Shown piece after piece: positions 52,049 to 62,140 of a stretch of DNA of 64,000 bases. Each line of letters begins with the position of its first letter. The first letter of the stretch is position 1. A program made the position numbers and the translations under genes. Origin of the DNA: Spirochaetaceae bacterium (GTDB taxonomy: Bacteria; Spirochaetota; Spirochaetia; CADAEX01); the NCBI GenBank assembly GCA_009780675.1, contig WQZP01000011.1, positions 1-64,000 on the forward strand, read 5' to 3'. The notes beneath the pieces were generated by a model, which was not told the origin of the DNA, did not search any database, and was given only the letters and a program-made list of their open reading frames with translations.

Positions 52049-52355
52049 TAAAAAAGATTTAAGACATGGGTTTTTTAAACAAGATTTTGAAGCATATAAA
52101 TATTCAGGAAAAGACATTTGCAGCCTGGATGAATGTATGCAGACAATAAGAGCTATTGCAGATATGGCAAGGGATTATTTTCTATTCTGCGAGCCTGATA
52201 GGGATGAAGCTGTTGAAAAGGCCGCAGCTATTTGCCACATGATAAAGGTACTTTCAGACCCCATATCTGAATTTCTCTTTGAGGGCGCACCAAAAGACGA
52301 TAAAAAAATGGAATCATTAACGATTGATGAAATTGAAACGGAAGAACCAGCATGA
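52041..52355 (+). CDS. small helical protein, paralogue of the gene at 51579
   Basis: A 104-residue protein that shares the C-terminal FLFEGAP block and the DEA-helix with its neighbour. The start overlaps the previous gene by eight bases and the stop overlaps the next start by four. Function unknown. Confidence 0.74.
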   Translation: MINKKDLRHGFFKQDFEAYKYSGKDICSLDECMQTIRAIADMARDYFLFCEPDRDEAVEKAAAICHMIKVLSDPISEFLFEGAPKDDKKMESLTIDEIETEEPA

Positions 52356-52531
52356 ATAATGCAGTAGAGGCGCTTGAACTGCTATTACGGCAAACAGAAG
52401 AAAACGGTGATGATATAGCCCTGATATTTACGGATGTAACAGATGATTTTATTCAGGGTTATGTTGCTGGGCAAATTGACGCTTTTAAGCTTGCATTGGC
52501 TTATGTAAAGGATATAGAGAAAATAAAATGA
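52352..52531 (+). CDS. small 59-residue acidic protein
   Basis: ATGA-linked at both ends (52352 and 52528). Product: MNNAVEALELLLRQTEENGDD, then IQGYVAGQIDAFKLALAYVKDIEK. Function unknown; amphipathic helices suggest a small regulator or subunit. Confidence 0.65.
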   Translation: MNNAVEALELLLRQTEENGDDIALIFTDVTDDFIQGYVAGQIDAFKLALAYVKDIEKIK

Positions 52532-52692
52532 AAGATGATTTATATGATTTTATAAAAAGCAGTACAGATAGGTGTATAAAGTTTGGGGTATTAAATGAAG
52601 TGCTTTATCATGCACTGGTAAGCTTGTCGAAAGGTGATGATGGGAAATTAAAGCAAGCATTGTCAGACGCTATGCATGAATGGGATGTATGA
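52528..52692 (+). CDS. small 54-residue protein
   Basis: Last gene of the chain, beginning in an ATGA overlap. Product: MKDDLYDFIKSSTDRCIKF, then LYHALVSLSKGDDGKLKQAL and HEWDV. Function unknown. The 119 bases after it to the right repeat hold no gene. Confidence 0.62.
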   Translation: MKDDLYDFIKSSTDRCIKFGVLNEVLYHALVSLSKGDDGKLKQALSDAMHEWDV

Positions 52693-52811
52693 CTTTATTC
52701 TGGAAACTATGTATACTGATAAAAATATGAATAGGACTGATACTGGGTATTGGTTAACATAGCTTTAAAAACCCTCTAAAACCGCTTAAATTGGCGTTTT
52801 AAGCAACTTTA

Positions 52812-52831
52812 TGGGTGAAAGGTGGGTGAAA
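52812..52831. repeat. right 20-bp direct repeat (candidate attR core)
   Basis: Identical to 39601-39620. It is preceded by ATG-like bases (52811 A, 52812 T, 52813 G) so that ATG GGT GAA AGG TGG GTG AAA would be in frame with the integrase after excision. Chromosomal DNA with ttcA follows. Confidence 0.75.
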
Positions 52832-52837
52832 GAGCAT

Positions 52838-52905
52838 GGCAAGTATTAAGGGTATAGGCTTTAACTTATTATTATATAAAGAGTTAAAAAAGCCTATAAC
52901 TTGCC
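52838..52905. terminator. long imperfect hairpin over the 3' end of ttcA
   Basis: Outer arms GGCAAGT (52838-52844) and ACTTGCC (52899-52905), inner arms TATAGGCTTT (52853-52862) and AAAGCCTATA (52889-52898), with an 8-base bulge on the left. It covers the ttcA stop codon and can end the ttcA/HD transcript; it may also insulate the element. Confidence 0.55.
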
Positions 52906-53658
52906 AGGCAAGTAATCGCTATTTATTTTCCAGGGAGCATCAAAAATATGTTGATAAATATGTTTATCAAGGGTATAAAGTTGTTTTAAAATAGGCTTCA
53001 TTTTTAGCCTTAAATTTGTATCTTTATAGGGGCAAATAGTGCTATAAACAGGAAGTTCAAGCCTTTCCGCAGCCAGCTTTATTTGAGGCTCTCTTGTAAG
53101 GCATAAAGGTCTTATAAGCTTAAGTTTTCCATTGAAAAACTCCTGGACAGGCATCATTGTTGAGAAATTGCCCCTTAAACAGAGGTTTATTAAGGTTGTC
53201 TCTGCAATATCATCCATGTGATGGCCTGTGGCTATTTTATTGATATTATGCTTTGCTGCATATTCAAAAAGAATCCTTTTCCTGTTTCTTGCGCAAAGAT
53301 AGCAGTTAAACCTGTTTTTAAAAGAAGATGGTTGCATATCTGCTGTGTGCGATTCAAATGGTATTTCTAATTTGTCAAAAAAAGCTGATATTTGGGCGAG
53401 CAGGGGCTCTGGCAGCGGATATTCCCTCCAGTTTACATTTAGGGCTTTTAGTTTATATTTTACAGGAAGCCATTTAAGCCTTATGGAAAGGGCAAGGGCA
53501 AGAACAAGAGAGTCTTTGCCACCAGATACTGCAAGAAGCACCTCATCGCCCTCTTGAATCATTTTAAATCTGTTTATCCCTTTTCCAACCTGTTTTACAG
53601 TCCTCATAAGCCATTTTGGGATTTTATCTGTATCGCTCGCAATTATTTGATCTATCAT
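52894..53658 (-). CDS. ttcA: TtcA-like tRNA 2-thiocytidine synthetase
   Basis: A 254-residue PP-loop ATPase: SGGKDSLVLALAL, CYLCARNRKRILFEYA (first two cysteines of the Fe-S/thiolation site) and YSTICPYKDTN (third). GHHMDDIAETTLINLCLRGNFSTMMP is the TtcA signature. It thiolates C32 of tRNA. Two bases separate it from the upstream HD gene. The mobile element is inserted just after its 3' end. Confidence 0.92.
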   Translation of the reverse strand: MIDQIIASDTDKIPKWLMRTVKQVGKGINRFKMIQEGDEVLLAVSGGKDSLVLALALSIRLKWLPVKYKLKALNVNWREYPLPEPLLAQISAFFDKLEIPFESHTADMQPSSFKNRFNCYLCARNRKRILFEYAAKHNINKIATGHHMDDIAETTLINLCLRGNFSTMMPVQEFFNGKLKLIRPLCLTREPQIKLAAERLELPVYSTICPYKDTNLRLKMKPILKQLYTLDKHIYQHIFDAPWKINSDYLPGKL

Positions 53659-53659
53659 A

Positions 53660-55003
53660 TTATTCTCCGGATGAAGTTTGCTCTGGGAGAGTTGTCTGAT
53701 CTGGCAAAGTCTGGGTGTTCATAAGAATTTCAGCTATTTCAGGCGCAGATATGTTTTTAGTAAATTTTTCACAAATATTTTCAGGCATAAAAACCCTTAT
53801 TTTTCTTAATGTTTCTGTAAATCCCTTTATTACTGTTCCATTAAAAACAGATCCGGATTCTGTAAAATTATCGAAATTATTCTTATAAAAAACAGGAAGA
53901 TTTACTTCAAATGAAATCTTCTCCGGGATATCAATTATTACAGATTCTTCTCCGCAATTTGGGAAATATTTTTTTCTTATAAATAGTAATATCTCATCCT
54001 CTTTTTCATGCCGCTTATCAAGAGATGTAAGGATATTATGATTTTTATCCTCATTGCAAAAAGGTATTTCCAAAACCATTTTGTATAATTTTCTTTCAGA
54101 AATATTTTTGAGAAGTGAAAAAGGCTTATAACTGCTTTCTCTGTAATTTGAAAATAGTGTTTCATCATCAAGATCATAAAGTTCTTCGGGATTTATTTTT
54201 TTATCCTTTAGCCCCATAAAAAGAGCTTTTTTTGCCATGGCAGTTGCACTGCGTATTGTTTTATGCCAGTAAACTGCGCGGTACATAAGATATTTTGAAA
54301 AAAGTATGTTTTCTATTGCCGGCAAACCATGTTCATAAACAGCGATCCCTTTTTCCTTGTGCGGTAATATGCTGCTGATAATAAAATCTATATCCTGCAT
54401 TCCATAGGGAACTCCGCAAAAATAGGCATCTCTGTTAAGATAATCAAGTTTATCCGGGTCAAGCACTCCAGAAAGAAGATTTCTAAAAAACATAACTTCA
54501 TTGGTTATGTTTTCTTTAATATTTTTGTCAACAATTGCTGCGACAAAAGCAGGGTCGATTTTTAAGCTCTCTTTTATTTCATTATAAAGCGGCTGCGATA
54601 ATATGATTTTTCCTGTAAGAACTTCATGGTCAATAAGAGGAAGTTCTTTTAGCGAGTGCGCATAAGGAAAGTGCCCAAGATCATGCAGTAACGCTGCGCA
54701 TAAAAATGAAACAGCTCCTTCAAGCGTTATGTCCGGACATTGCGGAGATATAACAAGCTCTCTAAGAATTCTTTTTGAAATATGAAAAACACCAATGCTA
54801 TGACTTAATCTTGTATGGGTTGCTCCTGGGTAAACAAGATAAGTAGGGCCAAGCTGTTTTATTTTATTGAGTTTTTGCATTACAGAAGAAGAGAGTATTT
54901 TTTTTATCCCCTCTGAAAGCATAATATTGTTCCAGAGAGGGTCTCTTAGTGGTTTTACATAATCTGTATCAATATGATTAAGAATTTTTGAGAGATTTGC
55001 CAT
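53660..55003 (-). CDS. HD-domain phosphohydrolase (COG1078/dNTPase-like)
   Basis: A 447-residue protein with the HD signature: YPGATHTRLSHSIGVFH, ALLHDLGHFPYAHSLK (HD), and LDPDKLDYLNRDAYFCGVPYG (distal Asp). The order and length match bacterial SAMHD1-like dNTP triphosphohydrolases. Substrate unproven. It lies between aconitase and ttcA, 15 bases after one and two before the other, so a three-gene operon is likely. Confidence 0.88.
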   Translation of the reverse strand: MANLSKILNHIDTDYVKPLRDPLWNNIMLSEGIKKILSSSVMQKLNKIKQLGPTYLVYPGATHTRLSHSIGVFHISKRILRELVISPQCPDITLEGAVSFLCAALLHDLGHFPYAHSLKELPLIDHEVLTGKIILSQPLYNEIKESLKIDPAFVAAIVDKNIKENITNEVMFFRNLLSGVLDPDKLDYLNRDAYFCGVPYGMQDIDFIISSILPHKEKGIAVYEHGLPAIENILFSKYLMYRAVYWHKTIRSATAMAKKALFMGLKDKKINPEELYDLDDETLFSNYRESSYKPFSLLKNISERKLYKMVLEIPFCNEDKNHNILTSLDKRHEKEDEILLFIRKKYFPNCGEESVIIDIPEKISFEVNLPVFYKNNFDNFTESGSVFNGTVIKGFTETLRKIRVFMPENICEKFTKNISAPEIAEILMNTQTLPDQTTLPEQTSSGE

Positions 55004-55018
55004 AACTTATCCTAATAA

Positions 55019-56959
55019 TTATACAGTTTTTTTAGTATAATTAAGCATTCCCCCTTCAAGAAGTATATCTATTGATTTTTCTGTGAGATCATGCAGAAAT
55101 ATCATCTCTTTTCCTGTTGTCTTATTTATGGCTTTTACCTCATTCCCTTTTTTTATATCATCAATAAATGATGGGAAAAATATGATGTTATCTTTTGATA
55201 TTGCATCATAATCAGATGTGTTTTTGAAGGTGAGGGGAGTTATGCCAAAATTGATAAGGTTTGCTTTGTGTATTCTCGCAAAACTTTTCACAACAACAGC
55301 TTTAACTCCAAGATACATTGGCGCAAGCGCAGCATGTTCCCTGGATGAACCCTGCCCGTAATTTTCTCCGCCAACAATTATACCTTTGCCTGCGTTTTTT
55401 GCATTTTCATAAAAACCCGGGTCCACTGCTTCAAAAGTATACTTTGCTATTTCCGGAATATTTGACCTGTATGGCAGAACTTTTGCTCCTGCTGGCATTA
55501 TGTGGTCTGTGGTTATGTTATCTCCTGTTTTGATTATTATCTTTGCTTCAAAATTGTTTTCCGCTGGAGAAGCTTTTGGGCATGGTTTTATGTTTGGACC
55601 TCTTATGATTTCAAGAGTTTTAGCTTCTGCTTCGGATGCCGGAGGAATGATCATAGAGTTATCTGATTTTGTAAATTCCGAATAATCTTTTGGCGTTATT
55701 TTTACTTTTCGCGGGTCTGTAATAACTCCAAAGAGGGCGCTTGCTGCTGCTGTTTCTGGTGAGGAAAGATACACATCCGCATCGCTTGTTCCGCTTCGGC
55801 CTTTGAAATTTCTGTTAAATGTTCTTACTGTAACTCCGCCGGATGATGGGGCAAAGCCCATCCCAATACATGGGCCGCATGAGCTTTCCAGTATTCGCGC
55901 GCCGCTCTTAACAAGTTTTTTTATTATTCCCGCATCTATAGCATTTTCAAAGACCTGTTTTGAACCCGGAGAAATCCCAAGTGATACATTTTCGCTTACT
56001 GTTTTTCCGTCAAGTATATCTGCTGCTATCCCAAGATCATTTATGGATGAGTTTGTGCAGGAGCCAATCGCAGCCTGATCGATTTTCTTCCCCTCAACTT
56101 CACGCACAGGAACAACAAGGTCAGGCATATGCGGCTGCGCGATCATTGGTTCGATTTCAGACAAATTTATTTCTATAACTTTGCTGTATTTGCAGTCGTT
56201 ATCTGCTAAAAGTTCTACCCATTCTTTTTCTCTCCCCTGGAGCTTCATAAATTCTTTTGTTATTTTATCTGATGGAAAAACGGAACTTGTAGCCCCAAGT
56301 TCTGCCCCCATATTTGTTATTGTAGCTCTCTGCGGAACTGAAAGAGTTTCAACCCCTTTGCCATAATATTCATAAACTTTTCCCACACCCCCTTTTACAG
56401 TTTCAAGCTGCAGGATTTTTAATATAACATCTTTGGAACTGCACATGGGTTTAAGCTCGCCTGTAAGATGAACCCCTATAACCTGCGGCATTACAAAAGA
56501 GAAAGGGGCTCCTGCCATTGCGCACGCAACATCAAGACCGCCTGCTCCTATTGCAAGCATCCCTATTCCGCCTCCAGTAGGGGTGTGGGAGTCTGAACCA
56601 AGAAGTGTTTTGCCTGGTATTCCAAATATTTCAAGATGTATCTGATGACATATCCCATTACCTGGTCTTGAGAAAAAAACACCATATTTTTTAGCAAAAC
56701 TTTGCAAAAACTGATGATCATCCATATTTTTGAAATCTGCCTGCTGCGTGTTGTGATCGATATAGGATACTGAAAGCTCTGTTTTTACCTTGCTTATATC
56801 CATTGCTTCAAACTGTAAGTAGACCATTGTACCTGTAGCATCTTGTGTCAATGTCTGATCAATTTTAACGCTTACTTCTTCTCCTGATTTTAGACTTCCG
56901 GAAACAAAATGATTTTCGATTATTTTTTCTGTAAGAGTTTTACCCATTCTATTCTCCAA
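55019..56959 (-). CDS. acn: aconitate hydratase, Aquifex-type
   Basis: A 646-residue aconitase, converting citrate to isocitrate through a 4Fe-4S cluster. Cluster cysteines are in GSCTNSSINDLGIAADIL and SSCGPCIGMGFAP. Family motifs include LLGSDSHTPTGGGIGMLAIGAGGLDVACAMAG, and the C-terminal swivel domain has GGENYGQGSSREHAALAP and VVKSFARIHKANLINFGI. It is shorter than bacterial AcnA/AcnB (about 890 and 865 residues) and matches the smaller archaeal/Aquifex class. GGAG precedes the ATG. Treponemes generally lack a full citric acid cycle, so a biosynthetic (glutamate) role is more likely. Confidence 0.93.
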   Translation of the reverse strand: MENRMGKTLTEKIIENHFVSGSLKSGEEVSVKIDQTLTQDATGTMVYLQFEAMDISKVKTELSVSYIDHNTQQADFKNMDDHQFLQSFAKKYGVFFSRPGNGICHQIHLEIFGIPGKTLLGSDSHTPTGGGIGMLAIGAGGLDVACAMAGAPFSFVMPQVIGVHLTGELKPMCSSKDVILKILQLETVKGGVGKVYEYYGKGVETLSVPQRATITNMGAELGATSSVFPSDKITKEFMKLQGREKEWVELLADNDCKYSKVIEINLSEIEPMIAQPHMPDLVVPVREVEGKKIDQAAIGSCTNSSINDLGIAADILDGKTVSENVSLGISPGSKQVFENAIDAGIIKKLVKSGARILESSCGPCIGMGFAPSSGGVTVRTFNRNFKGRSGTSDADVYLSSPETAAASALFGVITDPRKVKITPKDYSEFTKSDNSMIIPPASEAEAKTLEIIRGPNIKPCPKASPAENNFEAKIIIKTGDNITTDHIMPAGAKVLPYRSNIPEIAKYTFEAVDPGFYENAKNAGKGIIVGGENYGQGSSREHAALAPMYLGVKAVVVKSFARIHKANLINFGITPLTFKNTSDYDAISKDNIIFFPSFIDDIKKGNEVKAINKTTGKEMIFLHDLTEKSIDILLEGGMLNYTKKTV

Positions 56960-57158
56960 TATTTTAAATGAAACTAGTACGCTGTGAGTGTGTCATTGTA
57001 AGCATAGCGCCACAATCCAGAAATGCAAGCGTATTAGATATCCTGTATTATAGTTTTTATAATAAGGCTTGTCAAATTACTGCATCGCTGTAATATCAAT
57101 AACATGAGATAATTTCACCCTAAAATGAGTGTGTTTTCCGGGTTGGCTTTGTACTAAA

Positions 57159-57704
57159 TCACTTAATGCTTGAACCCAATTTTTTTGCCAATTCAAGTGC
57201 ATTCGTGTTTTTTATGTCACCAACATTATTCACATGAGGGACTGTTACTATTTTTTTGCTTGTCCAGCCTTTATAATTCAAAATTAACTTGTAGGATTTT
57301 ATTACCCCTTCAAAATCCTTTTTATCATCTGTTTCCGCGCAAACCATTAAAATCGCTTCTTTTATTTTTAATTTTTTCTGTGCAAAACTAAATGAATACA
57401 TTTTATCTATTGCTGATTTTAGTTGAGCCGAAAATGTAAACCAATATAATGGAGTGCAAAAAACAATAATCTCTGCTTCTTCTATCAATGGAGCAAGTTT
57501 ATTAAAATCATCGCTAACAGAGCATGCCTTTCCTGTTGAAAAACAAGTATTGCAGGCAACGCACCCTTTTATTTTCGCTTTGCCAGCGTCAAACAGCATT
57601 GTTTTATTCCCTGCTTTTTTTGCCCCTTCGATAAACGCATTTGCCAGTAAATCAGTATTTCCATCTTTTCTTGGACTCCCGGTCAATATCAAAATGTTTT
57701 TCAT
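57159..57704 (-). CDS. flavodoxin-fold NAD(P)H-dependent oxidoreductase/Fe-S flavoprotein
   Basis: A 181-residue flavoprotein: ILILTGSPRKDGNTDLLANAFIEGAKKAG (FMN phosphate loop), GCVACNTCFSTGKACSVSDDF (cysteines of an iron-sulfur flavoprotein or disulfide), EIIVFCTPLYWFTFSAQLKSAIDKMY. Likely reduces quinones, oxygen or small electrophiles. It is 39 bases before the phosphoketolase gene end on the same strand and may be read with it. Confidence 0.88.
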   Translation of the reverse strand: MKNILILTGSPRKDGNTDLLANAFIEGAKKAGNKTMLFDAGKAKIKGCVACNTCFSTGKACSVSDDFNKLAPLIEEAEIIVFCTPLYWFTFSAQLKSAIDKMYSFSFAQKKLKIKEAILMVCAETDDKKDFEGVIKSYKLILNYKGWTSKKIVTVPHVNNVGDIKNTNALELAKKLGSSIK

Positions 57705-57743
57705 AAATTACCCCTTTATAGTTTAATACTTAATAATTAAATT

Positions 57744-60119
57744 TCAGTACGGCCATTTCCAATCTTTGATTTCAGTCAAATCATCTCCATAATGATAGAT
57801 GTGCTGCTTATGCTCAATAAGTTTATTCTTCATAGCCTGTTTTACATGAGCAGCTTCTCTCTCCAGTTTTGGAACCCTGTCAATAACAGCAATAACAAGA
57901 TGAAACCTGTCAAGATCATTCATTACAGCCATATCAAACGGAGTTGTTGTTGTCCCTTCTTCTATATACCCTTTTACATGAAGATTATTATGATTTGCTC
58001 TTCTATAAGTTAATCTGTGGATAAGCCATGGATATCCATGAAATCCAAAAATAATAGGTTTATCTTTTGTGAATAGAGAATCAAAGTCTTTATCGGAAAG
58101 TCCATGTGGATGTTCTTTCTCATGCTGCAAAGTCATAAGATCAACAACATTGATGACACGCACCTTTAAGTCCGGAAAATTTTGTCTTAAAATATCAGCA
58201 GCAGCAAGAACTTCCATAGTGGGAATATCTCCTGCGCAACCCATCACAACATCAGGTTCAACACCTGCATCTGTGCTTGCCCATTTCCAGATACCTATTC
58301 CGGCAGTACAGTGGTTTATGGCAGAAGGCATATCAAGATATTGAAGGGCATTTTGCTTTCCGGCAACAATTACATTTATGTAGTTTTTACTTCTCAAACA
58401 ATGGTCGGTAACGGAAAGAAGACAGTTTGCATCCGGAGGAAGGTATATTCTTACGATTTCCGCTTTCTTGTTCACAACATGGTCTATAAATCCAGGATCC
58501 TGATGGCTAAATCCATTATGGTCCTGCCTCCAGACATGAGACGTTAATAGATAGTTAAGCGAAGCAATTGGTCTTCTCCATGGAATATGGGAACACACTT
58601 TAAGCCATTTTGCATGCTGATTAAACATGGAGTCAATTATATGTATAAATGCTTCATAGCAGGAGAAAAATCCATGCCTTCCTGTAAGAAGATACCCCTC
58701 AAGCCAACCCTGACACATATGTTCGCTAAGAACCTCCATAACACGCCCGTCAGAAGAGATGTGATCATCATCCTGATTTATTTGCGCAGCCATAACCCTG
58801 TCTGTAACTTCAAATATAGCCTGAAGCCTGTTTGATGCTGTTTCATCTGGTCCCATAATTCTGAAGTTGGCTGCTTTTAAATTAAGCTTCATTACATCGC
58901 GAAGGAATTTTCCCATAACTTTGGTAGCTTCCGCATAACTTGCACCAGGTTTTGGAACAGCTTCTGCATAATCTCTAAAATTAGGCATTTTAAGATTCTT
59001 TAATATCTTGCCTCCGTTCGCATGAGGATTTGCGCCCATTCTTCTGTCACCTTTTGGCGCAAGTTCCTTAAGATCATGTCTGAAGATTCCATTAGCATCA
59101 AAAAGCTTTTCCGGCTTGTAACTTTTTAGCCACTCTTCAAGCATTTTTAAATGATCTGGTCTTTCTGCAAGCTGGGCAAGGGGAACCTGATGTGAGCGGA
59201 ACGATCCTTCTACTTTTTCGTTATCGATATACTCAGGACATGTCCACCCTTTCGGGGTTATAAGAATAATCATGGGCCATATTGGTCTTTCGTTATACCC
59301 ATTTGTTCTGCATTTTTTCTGGATTGCCTTTATCTCTTTTATGGCTTTTTCGCTTGCCTCTACCATTTGGAGATGTGTGCTTTCACTCTCTTTTCCCTCA
59401 ACATAATATGGCTTATAACCATATCCTCGAAAGAGCATATCAAGCTCTTGCCTTGGAATACGTGCAAAAATAGTAGGATTTGCAATCTTATACCCATTAA
59501 GATGAAGTATGGGAAGAACAGCTCCATCCCTTGCCGGATTAAGGAATTTATTTGAATGCCAACTTGCAGCTAATGGGCCTGACTCTGCTTCGCCGTCACC
59601 TACCACACAGCAGGCAATAAGGTCCGGATTATCAAACACAGCTCCATAAGCGTGGAGCAGGGCATAGCCAAGTTCTCCCCCTTCATGGATAGAACCAGGA
59701 ATTTCAGGGGCAACATGGCTTGGTATTCCGCCTGGAAACGAAAACTGTTTGAATAGTTTTCTTAGCCCTTCTTCATCTTCTGAAATATCAGGATATACCT
59801 CGCTATATGTCCCTTCAAGATAAGTATTTGCAACAAGCCCGGGACCACCGTGACCAGGGCCTGTAATATACATCATATCAAGATCATATTTCTTTATTAA
59901 TCTATTCATGTGGACATAAATGAAATTAAGTCCCGGAGTTGTACCCCAGTGTCCCAAAAGCCTGGGTTTTATATGTTCAAGTTTTAGCGGTTCTTTTAAA
60001 AGGGGGTTAGCCAAAAGATATATTTGTCCTACTGAAAGATAATTTGCTGCATTCCAGTAGTCGATTGTTTTTTCAAGCTCTTCTTTAGATATAGCTGATT
60101 TTTTCTTGTTTTCTGCCAT
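57744..60119 (-). CDS. xfp: xylulose-5-phosphate/fructose-6-phosphate phosphoketolase
   Basis: A 791-residue thiamine-diphosphate enzyme: [46 protein letters not shown] (split), the ThDP site [43 protein letters not shown], and [21 protein letters not shown]. It cleaves xylulose-5-phosphate (and often fructose-6-phosphate) with phosphate to acetyl phosphate, giving extra acetate or ATP from pentoses. Full normal length. No acetate kinase is next to it. Confidence 0.97.
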   Translation of the reverse strand: MAENKKKSAISKEELEKTIDYWNAANYLSVGQIYLLANPLLKEPLKLEHIKPRLLGHWGTTPGLNFIYVHMNRLIKKYDLDMMYITGPGHGGPGLVANTYLEGTYSEVYPDISEDEEGLRKLFKQFSFPGGIPSHVAPEIPGSIHEGGELGYALLHAYGAVFDNPDLIACCVVGDGEAESGPLAASWHSNKFLNPARDGAVLPILHLNGYKIANPTIFARIPRQELDMLFRGYGYKPYYVEGKESESTHLQMVEASEKAIKEIKAIQKKCRTNGYNERPIWPMIILITPKGWTCPEYIDNEKVEGSFRSHQVPLAQLAERPDHLKMLEEWLKSYKPEKLFDANGIFRHDLKELAPKGDRRMGANPHANGGKILKNLKMPNFRDYAEAVPKPGASYAEATKVMGKFLRDVMKLNLKAANFRIMGPDETASNRLQAIFEVTDRVMAAQINQDDDHISSDGRVMEVLSEHMCQGWLEGYLLTGRHGFFSCYEAFIHIIDSMFNQHAKWLKVCSHIPWRRPIASLNYLLTSHVWRQDHNGFSHQDPGFIDHVVNKKAEIVRIYLPPDANCLLSVTDHCLRSKNYINVIVAGKQNALQYLDMPSAINHCTAGIGIWKWASTDAGVEPDVVMGCAGDIPTMEVLAAADILRQNFPDLKVRVINVVDLMTLQHEKEHPHGLSDKDFDSLFTKDKPIIFGFHGYPWLIHRLTYRRANHNNLHVKGYIEEGTTTTPFDMAVMNDLDRFHLVIAVIDRVPKLEREAAHVKQAMKNKLIEHKQHIYHYGDDLTEIKDWKWPY

Positions 60120-60237
60120 GAATTTTTCCTTATTATCAAAAAATGTACCTAAATTTTATGACAATACCAGGAAAAACACAAGAAAAGAATTAGTTTAAAA
60201 AGGAATTTAACAAAGTTACCTGAATTTTTATTTCATT

Positions 60238-61998
60238 CTACTCACTTATCTCGCCAAGAAGAAGCTTGATTTCCCGAATTTGTTCTACCAGTTTACTCCG
60301 GTCAAGATTCTGAAATTTTTTAGGAACCATCTCCTTGCTCGTACACTCAATTACAGCAACAAGATTCTGAAGCTCAATCGCATAAGGATATGTAGGCGGC
60401 GCAAAATCCCTTATTGTTTCTTCAAGATCTTCTTTTGTAATTATTACATGATTATTCATTGTAGCATTGAATTTTGCCCTTATAAGAATTGCCTCAATAT
60501 CTGCGCCCGAAGATTCAAGCTTATATTTTTTAAGCAGATCAGATATCCCCACATTCTGCTGCACTTTTATTTTCAGCTTTTTGATAAGTGTTTCAAAAAG
60601 ATCTTCCCGCTCCTCATTTGTATCAGGGTAGAATAGGGCAAGATGTTCCTCTGCTCGTCCTTGCCTTTTTAAGTCAATTGGAAGAAGGTCTGGCCGGCTT
60701 GTTATTAAAAACCAAATTATTTTACCCCTGTAATCAGTATTTCCCATAAAAGAAGCAAGTTGGGCAAAAATCCTGTTACTTGTCCCTGAATCCACCCCAT
60801 CCTGATTTCTGCTTCCCAGAAACGCGTCTGCTTCATCAATAAGTACCCCTACCGGAGCCATTGCTTTTAAAATATTAAGAACTTTCTCAAAATTAGCTTC
60901 GCTCGCGCCCTGCCATTTTGACCTGAAATTTTTAAGCTTTACGATTGGAATCCCAATATCTCCTGCAAACGCAGTAACCATAAAAGATTTCCCTGTACCT
61001 ACAGGCCCGGAAATAAGGTACCCCATAGGAAGAACATCAAGCCTCCCTTGTTTAATTGCTTTTGCAGCGTTTTTAAACCTCTTTTTTACAAACTCATGAC
61101 CCGAAACCATTGAAAGATCATGCTCTGTCTCAATAAATTCAAGAAGCCCTAAAGCTTCATTCTCTATTATCTCTTTTTTGCGGTATTTAAGGTATTCAAG
61201 TGATATTGGCTTGTCCTCTTCAAAAGATTCAGCAGCAAGCTGATTCAGATTGATAAGATTAAGTCCGCTTGTTATTTTTGAAACACGCTCTATATTAAGT
61301 CTGTCTTCGAGAATCAAAGAGTTTTGCCTGTCTTTAAAAGTTAAAAAACTTGTACGCACTTTTTCATCAGGAATAGGGATATTTATTTTGATTGTTGATG
61401 GCGAGCGCACAAGCCTTGGGCTTATATCCGAAAGATTCTCGGTAAGGAGGATTACAGAAATATCTCCTTTTGTAAAAATAGGGTCTTGGCTCCACCTGTT
61501 AAGAGTTACGAGGCTGTATCGGTCTTCATCAGACATTCTTGCGATATCAGAATTCGCAACAATAGTTTCAGCATAATCTATAATAAGAACAATCCTGGTA
61601 TTTTTAGAAAGATTCATAAGAAAATATTTTTCAAGATACCTGAATGCCTTTGTTGGGTCTGATGATAAAAATTCTTCGGAACATATATCAGGATATGTTG
61701 TTTTTAGTGTTTTAAGATAATCTTTTTGCATATCTTGTGAAAGAAAATTAACACCAGATGATCTGTCAAAATAAATATTTATACCTTCATTTCCAAATAA
61801 AACATCAGAAATAAACTCCTGAATCCTTACGAATTCAAATTTCCCTTCATACATCTTGTTTGGAAGAAAATCGCGTATGTTTCCATTTAAAATATATAGA
61901 TTAGCGGTTTTTGAACAATATTTGATAGCCAATTCCTGCGCCCATGCAGGAAGTATTTTTATAAACTCAGAATTTTTCTTTATAAGCTGTTCACTCAT
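60238..61998 (-). CDS. AAA+ ATPase, Ycf46-like
   Basis: A 586-residue protein. The first half (LYILNGNIRDFLP) is the degenerate AAA-like domain of the Ycf46 family; the second half is a full AAA+ module: Walker A GPVGTGKS (about 333), Walker B VGVLIDEADAF, sensor and arginine finger region RQGRAEEHLALFYPD. Ycf46-type proteins may regulate photosynthesis or envelope processes in cyanobacteria; the function elsewhere is unknown. It stands alone between xfp and rnhA. Confidence 0.8.
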   Translation of the reverse strand: MSEQLIKKNSEFIKILPAWAQELAIKYCSKTANLYILNGNIRDFLPNKMYEGKFEFVRIQEFISDVLFGNEGINIYFDRSSGVNFLSQDMQKDYLKTLKTTYPDICSEEFLSSDPTKAFRYLEKYFLMNLSKNTRIVLIIDYAETIVANSDIARMSDEDRYSLVTLNRWSQDPIFTKGDISVILLTENLSDISPRLVRSPSTIKINIPIPDEKVRTSFLTFKDRQNSLILEDRLNIERVSKITSGLNLINLNQLAAESFEEDKPISLEYLKYRKKEIIENEALGLLEFIETEHDLSMVSGHEFVKKRFKNAAKAIKQGRLDVLPMGYLISGPVGTGKSFMVTAFAGDIGIPIVKLKNFRSKWQGASEANFEKVLNILKAMAPVGVLIDEADAFLGSRNQDGVDSGTSNRIFAQLASFMGNTDYRGKIIWFLITSRPDLLPIDLKRQGRAEEHLALFYPDTNEEREDLFETLIKKLKIKVQQNVGISDLLKKYKLESSGADIEAILIRAKFNATMNNHVIITKEDLEETIRDFAPPTYPYAIELQNLVAVIECTSKEMVPKKFQNLDRSKLVEQIREIKLLLGEISE

Positions 61999-62140
61999 TT
62001 CCCCTCTCCATATAAAGATTAAGCCTTATACATTTTATAAGTCAATAGATTAATATCATACTATCACTTACTTTTATTTTTTTTAAATTTATCCAACTAA
62101 GCTTGAACTCTCTTTTAGTGTGTATTAAAGTTTTACATAA

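Larger units (their letters stand above)
39601..52831. mobile_element. integrated mobile element, about 13.2 kb, satellite-like
   Basis: A 20-bp exact direct repeat bounds it: 39601-39620 and 52812-52831. Immediately inside the left copy is a tyrosine integrase. Content includes an excisionase-like protein, RepA-type ATPase, VRR-NUC nuclease, DUF5681-like protein, a LexA-type DNA-binding protein, HicAB, two Xre-like repressors, BspA-like cargo, HIRAN protein and many short ORFs. Two genomic borders lie in a gap between comFB and ttcA, which would be adjacent on one strand without it. No capsid, tail, portal, holin, relaxase or type IV secretion gene is visible, so it is neither a complete prophage nor a conjugative element. 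Confidence 0.8.

Noticed and set aside
39601-52831. Complete prophage or integrative conjugative element
   Set aside because: No capsid, portal, large terminase, tail, lysis, relaxase or secretion gene is visible in 13 kb.
52836-52994. A short frame starting ATGGCAAGTATTAAG after the right repeat (possible integrase remnant)
   Set aside because: It runs antisense through the ttcA 3' end and shows no recombinase motif; kept only as an alternative explanation for the repeat.
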